Below the pieces are notes generated by a model, which was given only the letters and a program-made list of their open reading frames with translations, was not told where the DNA came from and made no database searches. Both the position numbers and the translations under genes were made by a program. A stretch of DNA of 64,000 bases from Tolypothrix tenuis PCC 7101 (GTDB lineage Bacteria; Cyanobacteriota; Cyanobacteriia; Cyanobacteriales; Nostocaceae), in assembly GCF_002368295.1 (NCBI RefSeq), contig NZ_AP018248.1:5209798-5273797 (forward strand). Direction: 5' to 3'. Below are positions 26,559 through 35,285 of this stretch, piece after piece. Position 1 is the stretch's first letter. Each line of letters starts with the position of its first letter.

Positions 26559-27440
26559 TTGACTTTTGATTGTGGTACAGGTGGATTTTTAACAGCAGCA
26601 ATTGATTACATTCGCCAACATTTTCAAAGTGCTGATGTTCCAGAAATTCTGCAACGGACGATTCGCGGAACTGAGAAAAAGCCGTTACCTTATAACCTTT
26701 GTGTAACGAATTTGGTATTACATGGTATTGATGTGCCAGAAGCAGAACATGATAACACTTTGGCACGACCATTGCGTGATTACAGTCCGCAAGAACGGGT
26801 GGATGTAATTATTACAAATCCGCCTTTTGGTGGGATGGAAGAAGATGGAATAGAAGATAATTTTCCCGCTACCTTCCGCACCAGAGAAACCGCAGATTTA
26901 TTTCTGGTGCTGATTGCTCATTTACTCAAAGAAGGCGGTAGAGGAGCAATAGTTTTACCAGATGGTACGCTATTTGGGGAAGGTGTGAAGACGCGGATTA
27001 AAGAAAAACTGCTGCAAGATTGCAATCTACATACAATTGTGCGCTTACCAAATGGCGTATTTAATCCCTACACAGGTATTAAAACTAATCTGCTATTTTT
27101 CACTAAAGGGGAACCAACAGAAAAGATTTGGTATTATGAACACCCTTACCCAGCAGGGTATAAGTCATACTCGAAAACTAAGCCGATTCGCTTTGAGGAA
27201 TTCGCACCGGAGCAAGAATGGTGGGATAACCGCGAGGAAAATGAATTTGCTTGGCAGGTTTCAATTGCAGATTTAAAAGCGAATAATTACAACCTAGATA
27301 TTAAAAATCCTCACAAGGTTGATGTAGAACACGCTGATTTAGATGAGATGTTAGCAGAGCATCAAAAACTCATGGCTGAGTTGGGTGATGTGCGGAGTAA
27401 GTTGAAATTTGAATTAATGGAAGCGTTGGAAGATAAGTAG
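26559..27440 (+). pseudogene. hsdM: Type I DNA methyltransferase HsdM, N-terminus missing
   Basis: The remaining 293 codons start inside the SAM-binding motif I: CGTGGFLTAAIDYI follows directly on repeat DNA, whereas intact HsdM has DPACGTGGF preceded by about 170-190 residues. The catalytic NPPFGG motif, the DLFLVLIAHLL helix and the C-terminus are present. The only available start is a TTG with no evident RBS. The upstream 5' end is replaced by REP A and heptamer-like GACTTTT repeats. The TAG stop overlaps REP B. An active methyltransferase is not expected, since the HsdM N-terminal domain and part of motif I are absent. A full-length copy elsewhere in the genome cannot be excluded. Confidence 0.88.
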
Positions 27441-27498
27441 GGGCGGGTTTACAGATATCCTCAATTATCAACGATGATCTTCGTAAACCCGCCCCTAC
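27437..27498. repeat. REP palindrome B
   Basis: GTAGGGGCGGGTTTAC and GTAAACCCGCCCCTAC arms surround a 30-bp centre (AGATATCC...). The first arm contains the hsdM stop codon. Confidence 0.85.
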
Positions 27499-27550
27499 AT
27501 CCGCAATTAATCACGATGACGATTATGATTAATTACCAACGAATATTCGG

Positions 27551-27612
27551 GTAGGGTCGGGTTCACAGATATGCTCAATTATCAACGATGATCTTGGTAA
27601 ACCCGCCCCTAC
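27551..27612. repeat. REP palindrome C
   Basis: Same family as B, with one base changed in the left arm (GTAGGGTCGGGTTCAC). It lies 37 bp upstream of the RAYT gene. Confidence 0.85.
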
Positions 27613-27649
27613 GTCCGCGATTTATAATGATGAATAAATAATATAAATT

Positions 27650-28201
27650 ATGAAATATAATCCAGATAAACATCATCGTAGATCAATTCGGTTACAGAGT
27701 TATGATTATACACAGGTAGGGATGTATTTTATAACCATTTGTATTTGGCAACGTGAATGTTTATTAGGAAATGTTGTAGGAACAGATTCACCAATATCAT
27801 CAAATAACAAAGATGATATCAATCAAACTGCCACTACATATATCGAATTAAGTCGTTATGGTCAAGTCGTTCAATATAACTGGAATATTCTACCTAATAA
27901 ATTTAGTAATGTGCAGTTAGATGAATTTATAATTATGCCTAATCATATACATGGGATAATTCAATTAACCACATCAGGAGAGGAAGCATTATCAGAAATA
28001 ATACGTAATTTCAAAACATCTTCTGCTCGTCGTATTAATCAATTGAGAAACTCAAAAGGTATACCTGTTTGGCAACGTAACTATTACGAGCATATTATAC
28101 GTAATGACGAAGCATTACAGAAAATTCGTGAATATATATTTAATAATCCTTTATCTTGGCAACAGGATCAATTACATCCAAATAATCCATCTAAATGGTA
28201 A
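27650..28201 (+). CDS. rayT: REP-associated tyrosine transposase (RAYT)
   Basis: This 183-residue Y1-type single-strand transposase of the IS200/REP-associated family has the HUH motif in MPNHIHGII (H99, H101) and the catalytic tyrosine in WQRNYYEHIIR (Y145 or Y146). The N-terminal RRSIRLQSYDYTQVGMYFIT is typical of RAYTs. It is flanked within 40 bp by REP palindromes C and D, which is the usual REPtron arrangement; such enzymes are thought to mobilise REP sequences. It is AT-rich (very low GC for the window), implying a separate origin. It sits between hsdM and hsdS, interrupting that operon. Confidence 0.9.
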   Translation: MKYNPDKHHRRSIRLQSYDYTQVGMYFITICIWQRECLLGNVVGTDSPISSNNKDDINQTATTYIELSRYGQVVQYNWNILPNKFSNVQLDEFIIMPNHIHGIIQLTTSGEEALSEIIRNFKTSSARRINQLRNSKGIPVWQRNYYEHIIRNDEALQKIREYIFNNPLSWQQDQLHPNNPSKW

Positions 28202-28220
28202 CGGATGTATTCTATCTGCT

Positions 28221-28300
28221 GTAGGGGCGGGTTTACCCAAATCATCGTCATTAATTGAGGATATCTTTGAACCCGCCCCTACTGTGAACCCGCCCCTACT
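28221..28300. repeat. REP palindrome D with a duplicated right arm
   Basis: GTAGGGGCGGGTTTAC pairs with GAACCCGCCCCTAC at 28269-28282. A second copy of the right arm (GTGAACCCGCCCCTACT) follows directly. It begins 19 bp after the RAYT stop. Confidence 0.8.
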
Positions 28301-28363
28301 GCTAGAAATGCGTGATGATGGGTTCATGCTAGACAGTCAATTACAAATTGTGAATCTATTTAA

Positions 28364-30088
28364 ATGAAAGTAGATACGTTTTTTCAGAATTTTGAATTAT
28401 TAACTGATGCGCCAAATGCAATTGACAAGTTACGGAAAATAATTTTGCAATTGGCTGTAATGGGTAAGCTTACGCCTCAAAATCCAAATGATGAACTTGC
28501 TTCAATCTTGTTGAAAATAATTAAGACGCAGAAAGAACAGTTAATTAAAGATAAAAAAATACCCAAAGATAAGCCACTTCCTCTGGTTGTAGATTCTGAA
28601 TTACCTTATGAAGTTCCTGAACGTTGGCAATGGGTGAGATTAGGTGAATTAGCCAAAGTCATAGAATATGGCACTTCTGAAAAGTCATCAGAATTAGGTG
28701 GAGATATTCCCGTGTTTCGTATGAATAATATACGTGATGGGAAACTTTTGTTTGATAACTTAAAGTATTTGTCAGCAAAAATAAAAGATTTACCAAGATT
28801 ATTTCTACAAAAAAATGACTTATTATTTAATCGAACAAATAGCTATGAATTAGTAGGAAAAACCGGAGTATTTAAAGGTGACAGTAATCAATATACGTTT
28901 GCCTCTTATCTAATAAGAATTTCCCTTCTATCAGAGTATATAAGCCCAGATTTCGTTAATTTGGCACTTAATTCAACTTATTTTAGACAGACTCAGATTG
29001 AGCCTGAGATTACACAACAGTGTGGACAGGCTAACTTTAATGGAACTAAGCTCAAGAATACATTAATACCTCTTCCACCACTGGCAGAACAAAAACGGAT
29101 TGTAGAGAAGTGCGATCGCCTGCTTTCCATCTGCGACGAAATCGAAAAACGGCAGCAGCAAAAGCAAGAGAGTATTGTGAGGATGAATGAGAGTGCGATC
29201 GCTCAACTCCTCTCCTCCCAAAATCCCGACGAATTCCGCCAACACTGGCAACGCATTTGCAATAATTTTGACTTATTCTACAGCATTCCTGAAACAATTC
29301 CTAAACTGCGCCAGGCGATTTTGCAATTAGCTGTGCAGGGTAAACTTGTAAGGCAAGATTCAAATGATGAACCTGCATCAAAATTAGTAAAGAGAATCAG
29401 AACTAAAAAAGATATTTTAATTAAAGAAAAGAAAATTAAAAAATCTAGCCTACTACCTTCAGTAGAACTTGAAGAAATACCTTATAGTATACCGGATAAT
29501 TGGGTATGGGTTCGGCTTGATGATATTAGTGATATAGGAACTGGTAGCACTCCATTAACCTCAAACCGCGAATATTATATTGATGGTAATATTCCTTGGA
29601 TAACCAGTACAGCAACCTCCCAAGAATTTATTAATTCAGCAGATATTTTTATTACTGAATCTGCTGTTGCTGACTATCGTCTGAGAATTTATCAACCTGG
29701 AGCATTAATCGTTGCATTATATGGGCAAGGCAAAACTCGTGGGCAAATTTCTCAACTGCGAATAGCAGCCACTATTAATCAAGCTTGTGCTGCTATTGTT
29801 TTCTTTGAAGCAGCTGAAGACTTACAAGTTTACGTTAAAAGAGTTTTTGAGAAAAAATACGATGAACTGCGAGAATTATCTGCCGGAGGCGCTCAACCCA
29901 ATTTGAACGTAGGGAAAATTAAAGAAACGCTTATCCCTTTACCCCCTCTCGCCGAACAAAAACGTATTGTTGCCAAAGTTGATCGCCTGATGTCTCTCTG
30001 CGATACCCTAGAAGCCAAATTGAAACAAGGGCGAGATAGCAGCGAGAAACTGATGGAAGTCGCAGCCAAGCAAGTTTTAACAGCCTGA
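28364..30088 (+). CDS. hsdS: Type I restriction specificity subunit HsdS
   Basis: The 574-residue protein has two target-recognition domains, each followed by a conserved helical region with the LPPLAEQKRIV motif (about residues 235-260 and 524-550). Each is preceded by a repeated segment (KLRKIILQLAVMGKL near residue 23 and KLRQAILQLAVQGKLV near 312). Each recognition domain would contact half of a bipartite DNA site. It appears complete, so the specificity information of the system survives although hsdM is truncated. The AT-rich first recognition domain differs in composition from the GC-richer conserved helices, typical of domain shuffling. Confidence 0.93.
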   Translation: MKVDTFFQNFELLTDAPNAIDKLRKIILQLAVMGKLTPQNPNDELASILLKIIKTQKEQLIKDKKIPKDKPLPLVVDSELPYEVPERWQWVRLGELAKVIEYGTSEKSSELGGDIPVFRMNNIRDGKLLFDNLKYLSAKIKDLPRLFLQKNDLLFNRTNSYELVGKTGVFKGDSNQYTFASYLIRISLLSEYISPDFVNLALNSTYFRQTQIEPEITQQCGQANFNGTKLKNTLIPLPPLAEQKRIVEKCDRLLSICDEIEKRQQQKQESIVRMNESAIAQLLSSQNPDEFRQHWQRICNNFDLFYSIPETIPKLRQAILQLAVQGKLVRQDSNDEPASKLVKRIRTKKDILIKEKKIKKSSLLPSVELEEIPYSIPDNWVWVRLDDISDIGTGSTPLTSNREYYIDGNIPWITSTATSQEFINSADIFITESAVADYRLRIYQPGALIVALYGQGKTRGQISQLRIAATINQACAAIVFFEAAEDLQVYVKRVFEKKYDELRELSAGGAQPNLNVGKIKETLIPLPPLAEQKRIVAKVDRLMSLCDTLEAKLKQGRDSSEKLMEVAAKQVLTA

Positions 30089-30200
30089 TAAATTCCTAGC
30101 GTTTCGCATTCAATCAGCTTGCAGGCGATCGCCGAATACCGTTAACTCAAATTGTAGAGAATTGCGATCGTACTCTCCCTACTTTTGAAAACCCATCAAG

Positions 30201-30347
30201 ATGCGATCGCTTACGTTGGCTCTGTGCTAAAAGCGGTACTGACTGGGGTATTGTAATTGGTCGATTTTATAACTTTGCTAGCGATCGCTGCTGCTGCACA
30301 TATTACTAGTTGATTCGGTTGAGCAAACTAGCCCCACTGCTGCTTAG
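30201..30347 (+). pseudogene. Decayed copy of part of the 34341-34895 gene
   Basis: The stretch GCGATCGCTTACGTTGGCTC through GCCCCACTGCTGCTTAG repeats 34691-34834 at high identity but contains stops and small changes. It corresponds to the C-terminal third of the 184-residue hypothetical protein. With the intact gene it flanks the CHAT/NB-ARC block. The rest of 30,089-30,423 has HIP1 sites but no gene. Confidence 0.7.
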
Positions 30348-30423
30348 ATATGCAGATGCTTTCGTAAAAAAGGTTGCTATTCTAAAGCTTGATAAAATCA
30401 CTGAAGTGCTTATATCTTATAGG

Positions 30424-33378
30424 TTACAAGTCACAGGTTACAATTTTCTGTGCGAGTCTCCTATGTACATCATCATCAAAACCCCAAGTACCATTCCAAG
30501 CCCCAAAATCACTCAATTTCCCCTCAAAATTCCCGTTTACTAACCTCCCCTTGCGCCACCCCCAATCTCCAATCCGGTATTTATACCCTACTAAATCACG
30601 TATTATCCACAATGGTGGTGGATGACTAATGTATTTAGTATAAATTAATGCAGGTAGAAAGGCATGAGACGCTGACAACGCACCTGTGGATAAAATTGAT
30701 TGATATAATTCATCTATCGTATTATTCTTGTACCAACCTACGCACTTAAGATAGTCTCCAAAATAACCATCTCCGTCTTCATCTGTTTCGGCGAGTCCCC
30801 GGTAAATTTTCATCTGGATGCTGATACCGAATTCACCGTTACTATTTTCGAGCCAGATTTGATTAATTTCTCTAATAGTTTCACAAGGGAAATTCTCTAA
30901 CAGCTTCCTCCAATTTTCATAGTTTTCTTTCACCATCACCTGGTAAAAAATCCAAACTGTTTCCTCATCTGCCTCTTTCCAAAGCCCTTGCTTCAGATAG
31001 TTTTCTAATAATTCACATAGCCTATTTGCTCCCAATTCATCAGTATATTTTCTCAATTCAGATTCAAAAGCTTCATCTGCTGCTGAGTTAAATTGAACTG
31101 CTAACATCTCAGAAAAGCCTTGCCTGAATCGTTCTGAATTGTCCTTATTAGCGAATTTCAATCGAAAAATTTCTTGCCATTTTTCTTTACTTATATTATT
31201 TTTATTCCCCCACAACTGATGTAATTTTTCATGAGCTTTTTGGTAGAGATAATAGACTTCTGAAGCTTCAGGTAGTTTAATACCGGGAATGATGTGAGGT
31301 AAAATGCGCGAAAATCGATAAAATCGATTTGATTCTTCTGGTTCGGGACTGACTTCTATAAGCCCTAATTCAATCGCTCGACTCAACTGTTTTTTGTAGT
31401 TAGAAGTAGACTCACAAACTGCTGATAATGCTGGCATAGGAACGGGAATTTCAAATACCAAACATCGGCTGAGTATTCGCTCAATATTTTGGTCAATTTG
31501 CTCGTATAACTCTTCCCAAATTATTCTTCCTTGCCATTGAGTAGGATTAGCTTCAAGTTGAGTGAGTTTTATTTCTACATCTTCTGTTGACAACACCTCA
31601 TCATTTAACCATTCCAACAACCGAGGATTACCATCAGCCAAAATTTTGGCTCGCTCAATTAAATTTAGAGAAATTTCCTCGGAATTAAAAGCTTTTAATC
31701 GCCTCAGTTTTTTCTGTAGATCCGATTTGCGTAAGGATTCTAGAGGTTGTTTGTAGAATGATTCATCCAGCTCTGATTCAAAGTCATAACGACAGGTAAT
31801 AATAATACGGTTGTCGGCATTACAGTCTTTAATTGCCCACACTAATGACCTCAATATCTCGGCTACTTGAGTTTTGAGAATATACCTTCCTTGACGATGT
31901 TCTAAATTCCACTCAAAGTCATCAAATACCAGCAAAAAATGTTTCTCCCCAGATTGGTTCAACTCCGCAAACACATCTCTTAATCGATATTTGAGTTCCT
32001 CTTTGCCTTCTCTGAGTGCTGTCCGTAGTTCTGCATTCCTCAGTTTATCTGCTAGCTTACTCACCAAACTAGATTCATCAATTTGTCGCCACCAAATGAT
32101 TTTTTCACTTTCAGATAAGCGATCGCACAATCTCGCAGCAATCGTACTTTTTCCTAATCCTCCCATGCCATGAATTAAAACCCCAATCTTTTCTGAATAA
32201 GGCTTGAGTACCCGCAGACAGTTTTGTAACTGGCGACGACGACCAACAAAAGTTTCACGGGTGGCAACTCTCAGTTTCATCTCTGGGTCTAAAAACTCTT
32301 GAGCAACAGAAGCACGAGATACGGGTTTACGTCCGCGCTTGACCAACGCACCAGGTAGAGTTTCTGCCACATACAAGCGCAACAAATGCCAATCTCGTGC
32401 TTGATTTTTTAGCAGTACTTGATAAGCGATTGCAACTGCTTCTGTAAGCGTCTTTCCGGCTGATAATTCCTGGTACAAGGCAGCAGCAGTAGCGATGGCA
32501 TCAGTATCCAACACTCGCTGACCCCAACCGATAACAGCAGTTGCACCTTGCTTTAGTAATGCCTCTGCCATTGATGGTACTGCACCAGCGTCACTTGAGT
32601 ATCCAGTATTACAACCAGAAAGGAAAATCAGCTTGGGCAGTTGGAATTGCAATTCTGTAGCGATGTCTTCTGCACTGCTATATTCTGCTTCTCCCAATTC
32701 CGTCTCAGTGATAAAACATGGTTTTTTACCCAGAAACGTAGCATGACCTGTCAGGTGGATAACATCAAAGTAACTCTTCTCGTAATCATCCACCAAATAA
32801 CCCAACTCTTTTAGGCAACCACTTTCTTCCACTATCAACGATAAGGGTTGACGCTTCGTTGCTGCTAAAATTTTGGCTTCTTCAGCCTCAAAATCCAGTT
32901 CCGGTTCGATTCCCAATGGGGAAGTTGCCATAAACAGAACATTTAATGCCCGATTTACTGCCTGATCTTCCGGTGTCAATTGTTTAGAATCATCATCCTT
33001 TACCCACCGGATGGGAATAATGGGAAAAGGTCGCCGATTCAGCAAAAAATCTGTACTATCGTGCAGTATTTCCCACGGTAAATGGGCGAGTTTTTCTGTT
33101 GCAGCAATGGCAAGAACGATACCCTCACGCTTATGCTGGGAAATAGCAGTTTGAAAAATGCGATCGCTTCCGTCTAACCAGTTATAAAGTGCCTGCCCAG
33201 TCTTAGCATAGTCTTCGGGCAGTCTGGTGTAATAATCTGTTTCTACCTTTTGAATCAACTCAGTGATTTCTGCCAGGGGAAGCTGACGAGACTGGCAATT
33301 ATTGGGATTATCCCAGAATAAACGCAACTGAGCGTAGCGATCGCCCACGAGTTTCAGGTCAAGGTGGAGAATATTCAT
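30424..33378 (-). CDS. CHAT protease fused to NB-ARC-type STAND ATPase
   Basis: This 984-residue protein has an N-terminal CHAT caspase-like protease (about 1-335; catalytic H212 in VIHLTGHATF and C256 in IFLSGCNTGY). An NTPase follows with Walker A GMGGLGKST (404-412) and Walker B LLVFDDFEW, and then a helical C-terminal region that may sense a trigger. CHAT-STAND proteins are conflict-system sensors in which ligand-induced oligomerisation activates proteolysis, often causing cell death. It ends about 2 bp before an EACC1-like small gene on the same strand, which is transcribed first. It is a cargo gene of the CAST. The substrate is not known. Both protease residues look intact. Confidence 0.88.
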   Translation of the reverse strand: MNILHLDLKLVGDRYAQLRLFWDNPNNCQSRQLPLAEITELIQKVETDYYTRLPEDYAKTGQALYNWLDGSDRIFQTAISQHKREGIVLAIAATEKLAHLPWEILHDSTDFLLNRRPFPIIPIRWVKDDDSKQLTPEDQAVNRALNVLFMATSPLGIEPELDFEAEEAKILAATKRQPLSLIVEESGCLKELGYLVDDYEKSYFDVIHLTGHATFLGKKPCFITETELGEAEYSSAEDIATELQFQLPKLIFLSGCNTGYSSDAGAVPSMAEALLKQGATAVIGWGQRVLDTDAIATAAALYQELSAGKTLTEAVAIAYQVLLKNQARDWHLLRLYVAETLPGALVKRGRKPVSRASVAQEFLDPEMKLRVATRETFVGRRRQLQNCLRVLKPYSEKIGVLIHGMGGLGKSTIAARLCDRLSESEKIIWWRQIDESSLVSKLADKLRNAELRTALREGKEELKYRLRDVFAELNQSGEKHFLLVFDDFEWNLEHRQGRYILKTQVAEILRSLVWAIKDCNADNRIIITCRYDFESELDESFYKQPLESLRKSDLQKKLRRLKAFNSEEISLNLIERAKILADGNPRLLEWLNDEVLSTEDVEIKLTQLEANPTQWQGRIIWEELYEQIDQNIERILSRCLVFEIPVPMPALSAVCESTSNYKKQLSRAIELGLIEVSPEPEESNRFYRFSRILPHIIPGIKLPEASEVYYLYQKAHEKLHQLWGNKNNISKEKWQEIFRLKFANKDNSERFRQGFSEMLAVQFNSAADEAFESELRKYTDELGANRLCELLENYLKQGLWKEADEETVWIFYQVMVKENYENWRKLLENFPCETIREINQIWLENSNGEFGISIQMKIYRGLAETDEDGDGYFGDYLKCVGWYKNNTIDELYQSILSTGALSASHAFLPALIYTKYISHPPPLWIIRDLVGYKYRIGDWGWRKGRLVNGNFEGKLSDFGAWNGTWGFDDDVHRRLAQKIVTCDL

Positions 33379-33380
33379 TG

Positions 33381-33710
33381 CTACTTGTAGTTTTCTAGAA
33401 TCTCCTTGATTTGCTCTACTGTTGCGTCTTTGAGCAGTAATCGCCGATTATCATCAGTAACAATTAAAACTTTCTCAATCCTTGCACCATTTGGGTCGTG
33501 TAAAGACTTCTGATTCTTCTCCTTCCACTTGTGAATGCTCTCTGCAACGGTCAATGTTCCACTCACAATTCCCACAATTGTGGCGATAGTGGCTAGAGTT
33601 CCTTCCCGCTCAACTTCGTCAATAGTTTGATAACTTCCTTCTAATCCTTCAATTGCTAAAAGTTCTTCTGTAGCGGTGACTGCATCTCGTCCTTGGATTT
33701 CAATTTTCAT
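33381..33710 (-). CDS. Small EACC1-like effector-associated component
   Basis: This 109-residue protein has strand MKIEIQGRDAV, a GEGTLATIATIVGIVSGTLTVAESIHKW-like amphipathic helix in the middle (residues 38-66) and a C-terminal strand-helix KVLIVTDDNRRLLLKDATVEQIKEIL. From memory this layout fits the EACC1 family described as a partner of CHAT and similar effectors in multi-component conflict systems. It lies 2 bp upstream of the CHAT/NB-ARC gene in the same operon. I infer a coupling or activation role. The family call needs a profile comparison. Confidence 0.6.
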   Translation of the reverse strand: MKIEIQGRDAVTATEELLAIEGLEGSYQTIDEVEREGTLATIATIVGIVSGTLTVAESIHKWKEKNQKSLHDPNGARIEKVLIVTDDNRRLLLKDATVEQIKEILENYK

Positions 33711-34018
33711 ATTATTTGTTTCTAAATAAAAATTTTGCAGAAATAATTTACAAGTTATAGGCGCTTATATCTTTACTTATAAAAATATTAGACACGAGTA
33801 GAGATGTTAGAAACTGTTGAATAAAATAGCACAGGGTTCACACCCCACTTGGGCATCTAGCGAAAATTTTTACATTCCTTGAGAATGCGCGGTCTCGCTG
33901 CGAATATCTCCAGGATGTACAGAAGTACATCACAAAGAGCGCATAACCAAATTCTCCTAACAGATAGGCATAAATTAGACAGTCGCTACTCGCGCTTCTT
34001 CAACAAATTACTGTGGTG
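33711..34018. other. Intergenic region with no recognisable feature
   Basis: This 308-bp AT-rich stretch between the CHAT operon and the RHH gene holds no convincing ORF, RNA or repeat. It probably contains the promoter of the EACC1-like gene. Confidence 0.4.
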
Positions 34019-34168
34019 TCATTGTCCCTCATTCTGTGCTTGTTTAATCGCTCGTTTCAAAATTAACACTGCCATTTGAGACAAAGAACGCTCCTCTGCA
34101 TCAGCCAATTTTTGCAGGGCTTCTTTGTCTTTTTCTTCCATGTAAATAGTTACAGTTACTTTTCCCAT
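34019..34168 (-). CDS. 49-residue ribbon-helix-helix protein
   Basis: This ORF on the minus strand reads MGKVTVTIYMEEKDKEAL and ends AIKQAQNEGQ. The pattern is that of a CopG/RHH DNA-binding protein: a short basic strand (KVTVTIYM), helix 1 (KDKEALQKLADAE) and helix 2 (SLSQMAVLILKRAI). It faces a divergent gene at 34341, with an inverted repeat in between that is the expected operator. Such small regulators are common on cyanobacterial plasmids and islands. Confidence 0.65.
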   Translation of the reverse strand: MGKVTVTIYMEEKDKEALQKLADAEERSLSQMAVLILKRAIKQAQNEGQ

Positions 34169-34186
34169 GTCATCATCATAAGCCAA

Positions 34187-34240
34187 TTAGTGTGTTTCTA
34201 TATTTATCACATAAAAACACACTAATTAACATAAAAACAC
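34187..34240. promoter_or_regulatory. Operator-like inverted and direct repeats
   Basis: Perfect 11-bp arms TTAGTGTGTTT (34187-34197) and AAACACACTAA (34215-34225) lie 17 bp apart. ATAAAAACAC is repeated at 34211-34220 and 34231-34240. They stand between the RHH gene and its divergent neighbour. Confidence 0.7.
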
Positions 34241-34270
34241 TTCGTTATTGCGTATAATTACTTATAAGTC

Positions 34271-34312
34271 AAAAGCCAGCCATCAACTTTCTCACGGCGG
34301 ATGCTGGCTTTT
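34271..34312 (+). promoter_or_regulatory. GCCAGC leader hairpin before the 184-residue gene
   Basis: AAAAGCCAGC and GCTGGCTTTT arms form a bidirectional terminator-like hairpin in the leader, 29 bp before the ATG at 34341. A similar hairpin precedes the gene at 35351. Confidence 0.55.
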
Positions 34313-34340
34313 GGCCCCCCTATCACAGGAGACATATACA

Positions 34341-34895
34341 ATGTTAAAGCCTGTTAGCTATAAAACAGATCAACACCGAGCTTATCAACAAGCTTTAGAT
34401 GATTTCGGCATCACCGAATTACTAGCCAATCTCAAAAACTACTCTGACGCAGACTTTGATAGCACCTGGATGCAACTCCAGCAGAAAGAACGAGAAACTC
34501 TTGGGGCAATTCTGATTTCTGCGTTAACTCACAGCATAAATGGTAAATTGCTTGCCGCTTATCTCAATCTCATCAGGCACAATCACCAAGATATAGCCCC
34601 AGATTTAATTAACCTCAAATACCCAGACGCATCTATTGAACTTCCCGCTAACTTTCCTGATGTAGCCAAGACACCCAGATTTTTATATGGCGATCGCTTG
34701 CGTTGGCTCTCCACTGAAAGCGATACTGACTGGGGTATTGTCATTGGTCGATTTTATAGCTTTGCAAGCGATCGCTGCTGCTGGAGTTGGTGCTACCTGA
34801 TTTGGTTGAGCAAAAATAGCCCCAGTGCCGCTTGGACATCTGCCGATATTGCTTGGGAAGAAGATTTAGAACCAATGGGCGAGGAGACATACTAA
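34341..34895 (+). CDS. Hypothetical protein, 184 residues
   Basis: I choose the ATG at 34341 (MLKPVSYKTDQHRAYQ) over an upstream ATG at 34248, because AGGAGA lies just before it and the leader hairpin lies between. It is acidic and helical, with IGRFYSFASDRCCWSWCYL near residues 130-148. The family is not recognised. The stop overlaps the next start (TAATG), indicating an operon with the HTH gene. A decayed partial copy is at 30201-30347. The neighbourhood of small RHH/HTH genes suggests plasmid or integrative-element origin. Confidence 0.6.
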   Translation: MLKPVSYKTDQHRAYQQALDDFGITELLANLKNYSDADFDSTWMQLQQKERETLGAILISALTHSINGKLLAAYLNLIRHNHQDIAPDLINLKYPDASIELPANFPDVAKTPRFLYGDRLRWLSTESDTDWGIVIGRFYSFASDRCCWSWCYLIWLSKNSPSAAWTSADIAWEEDLEPMGEETY

Positions 34896-35227
34896 TGAAT
34901 CCTCATCCACTCAAGCAGCGAGAGCAAGATTTGATGCAATTCTACAGTTATTGCCAGTTGGGTATGACTCCCCAGCAGTTTTACACCAAGTGGCAGGTGA
35001 ATTACGAACAAATGGCTCAGATTTGTGATCGTTCCCTGTCCACAGTTCGACGCTGGTTTGCTAGAGGTAAAAACTACCGCCGCCCCATGCCAGACGATTT
35101 ACGCCACCTAGCACTGATGAACTTTTTGCTGGAACACTTTGAGGAGATGCCCGAAGAACTGTTGCAGAAGCTTTGTTTTCCAAACGAACGTAGGGGCGGG
35201 TTCATAGATATCTTTAAGGATAAGTGA
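34895..35227 (+). CDS. HTH protein with a REP-derived C-terminus
   Basis: This 110-residue protein starts at the TAATG overlap (MNPHPLKQREQDLMQFYS). Residues 38-62 (VNYEQMAQICDRSLSTVRRWFARGK) form a clear helix-turn-helix, likely DNA binding. The last dozen residues (RRGGFIDIFKDK) are encoded by REP palindrome E, so the original C-terminus was replaced when the REP inserted. The function is inferred from the HTH only. Confidence 0.6.
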   Translation: MNPHPLKQREQDLMQFYSYCQLGMTPQQFYTKWQVNYEQMAQICDRSLSTVRRWFARGKNYRRPMPDDLRHLALMNFLLEHFEEMPEELLQKLCFPNERRGGFIDIFKDK

Positions 35228-35251
35228 GGGTATTTGTCAACCCGCCCCTAC
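35190..35251. repeat. REP palindrome E
   Basis: GTAGGGGCGGGTTCA and AACCCGCCCCTAC arms of the RAYT-linked family overlap the 3' end of the HTH gene and supply its final codons and stop. Confidence 0.85.
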
Positions 35252-35285
35252 CGCATCTAATTGCAATATCAAAATGATATTTCTT

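Noticed and set aside
33879..34079. 66-codon plus-strand ORF
   Set aside because: No start signal or domain; the real coding signal is the RHH gene on the minus strand.
34302..34311. TGCTGGCTTT in the 34,271 hairpin equals the tRNA-Thr 3' end and so might be a second CAST target
   Set aside because: Only 10 bases match, no further homing-guide identity follows, and the sequence is explained by the hairpin.
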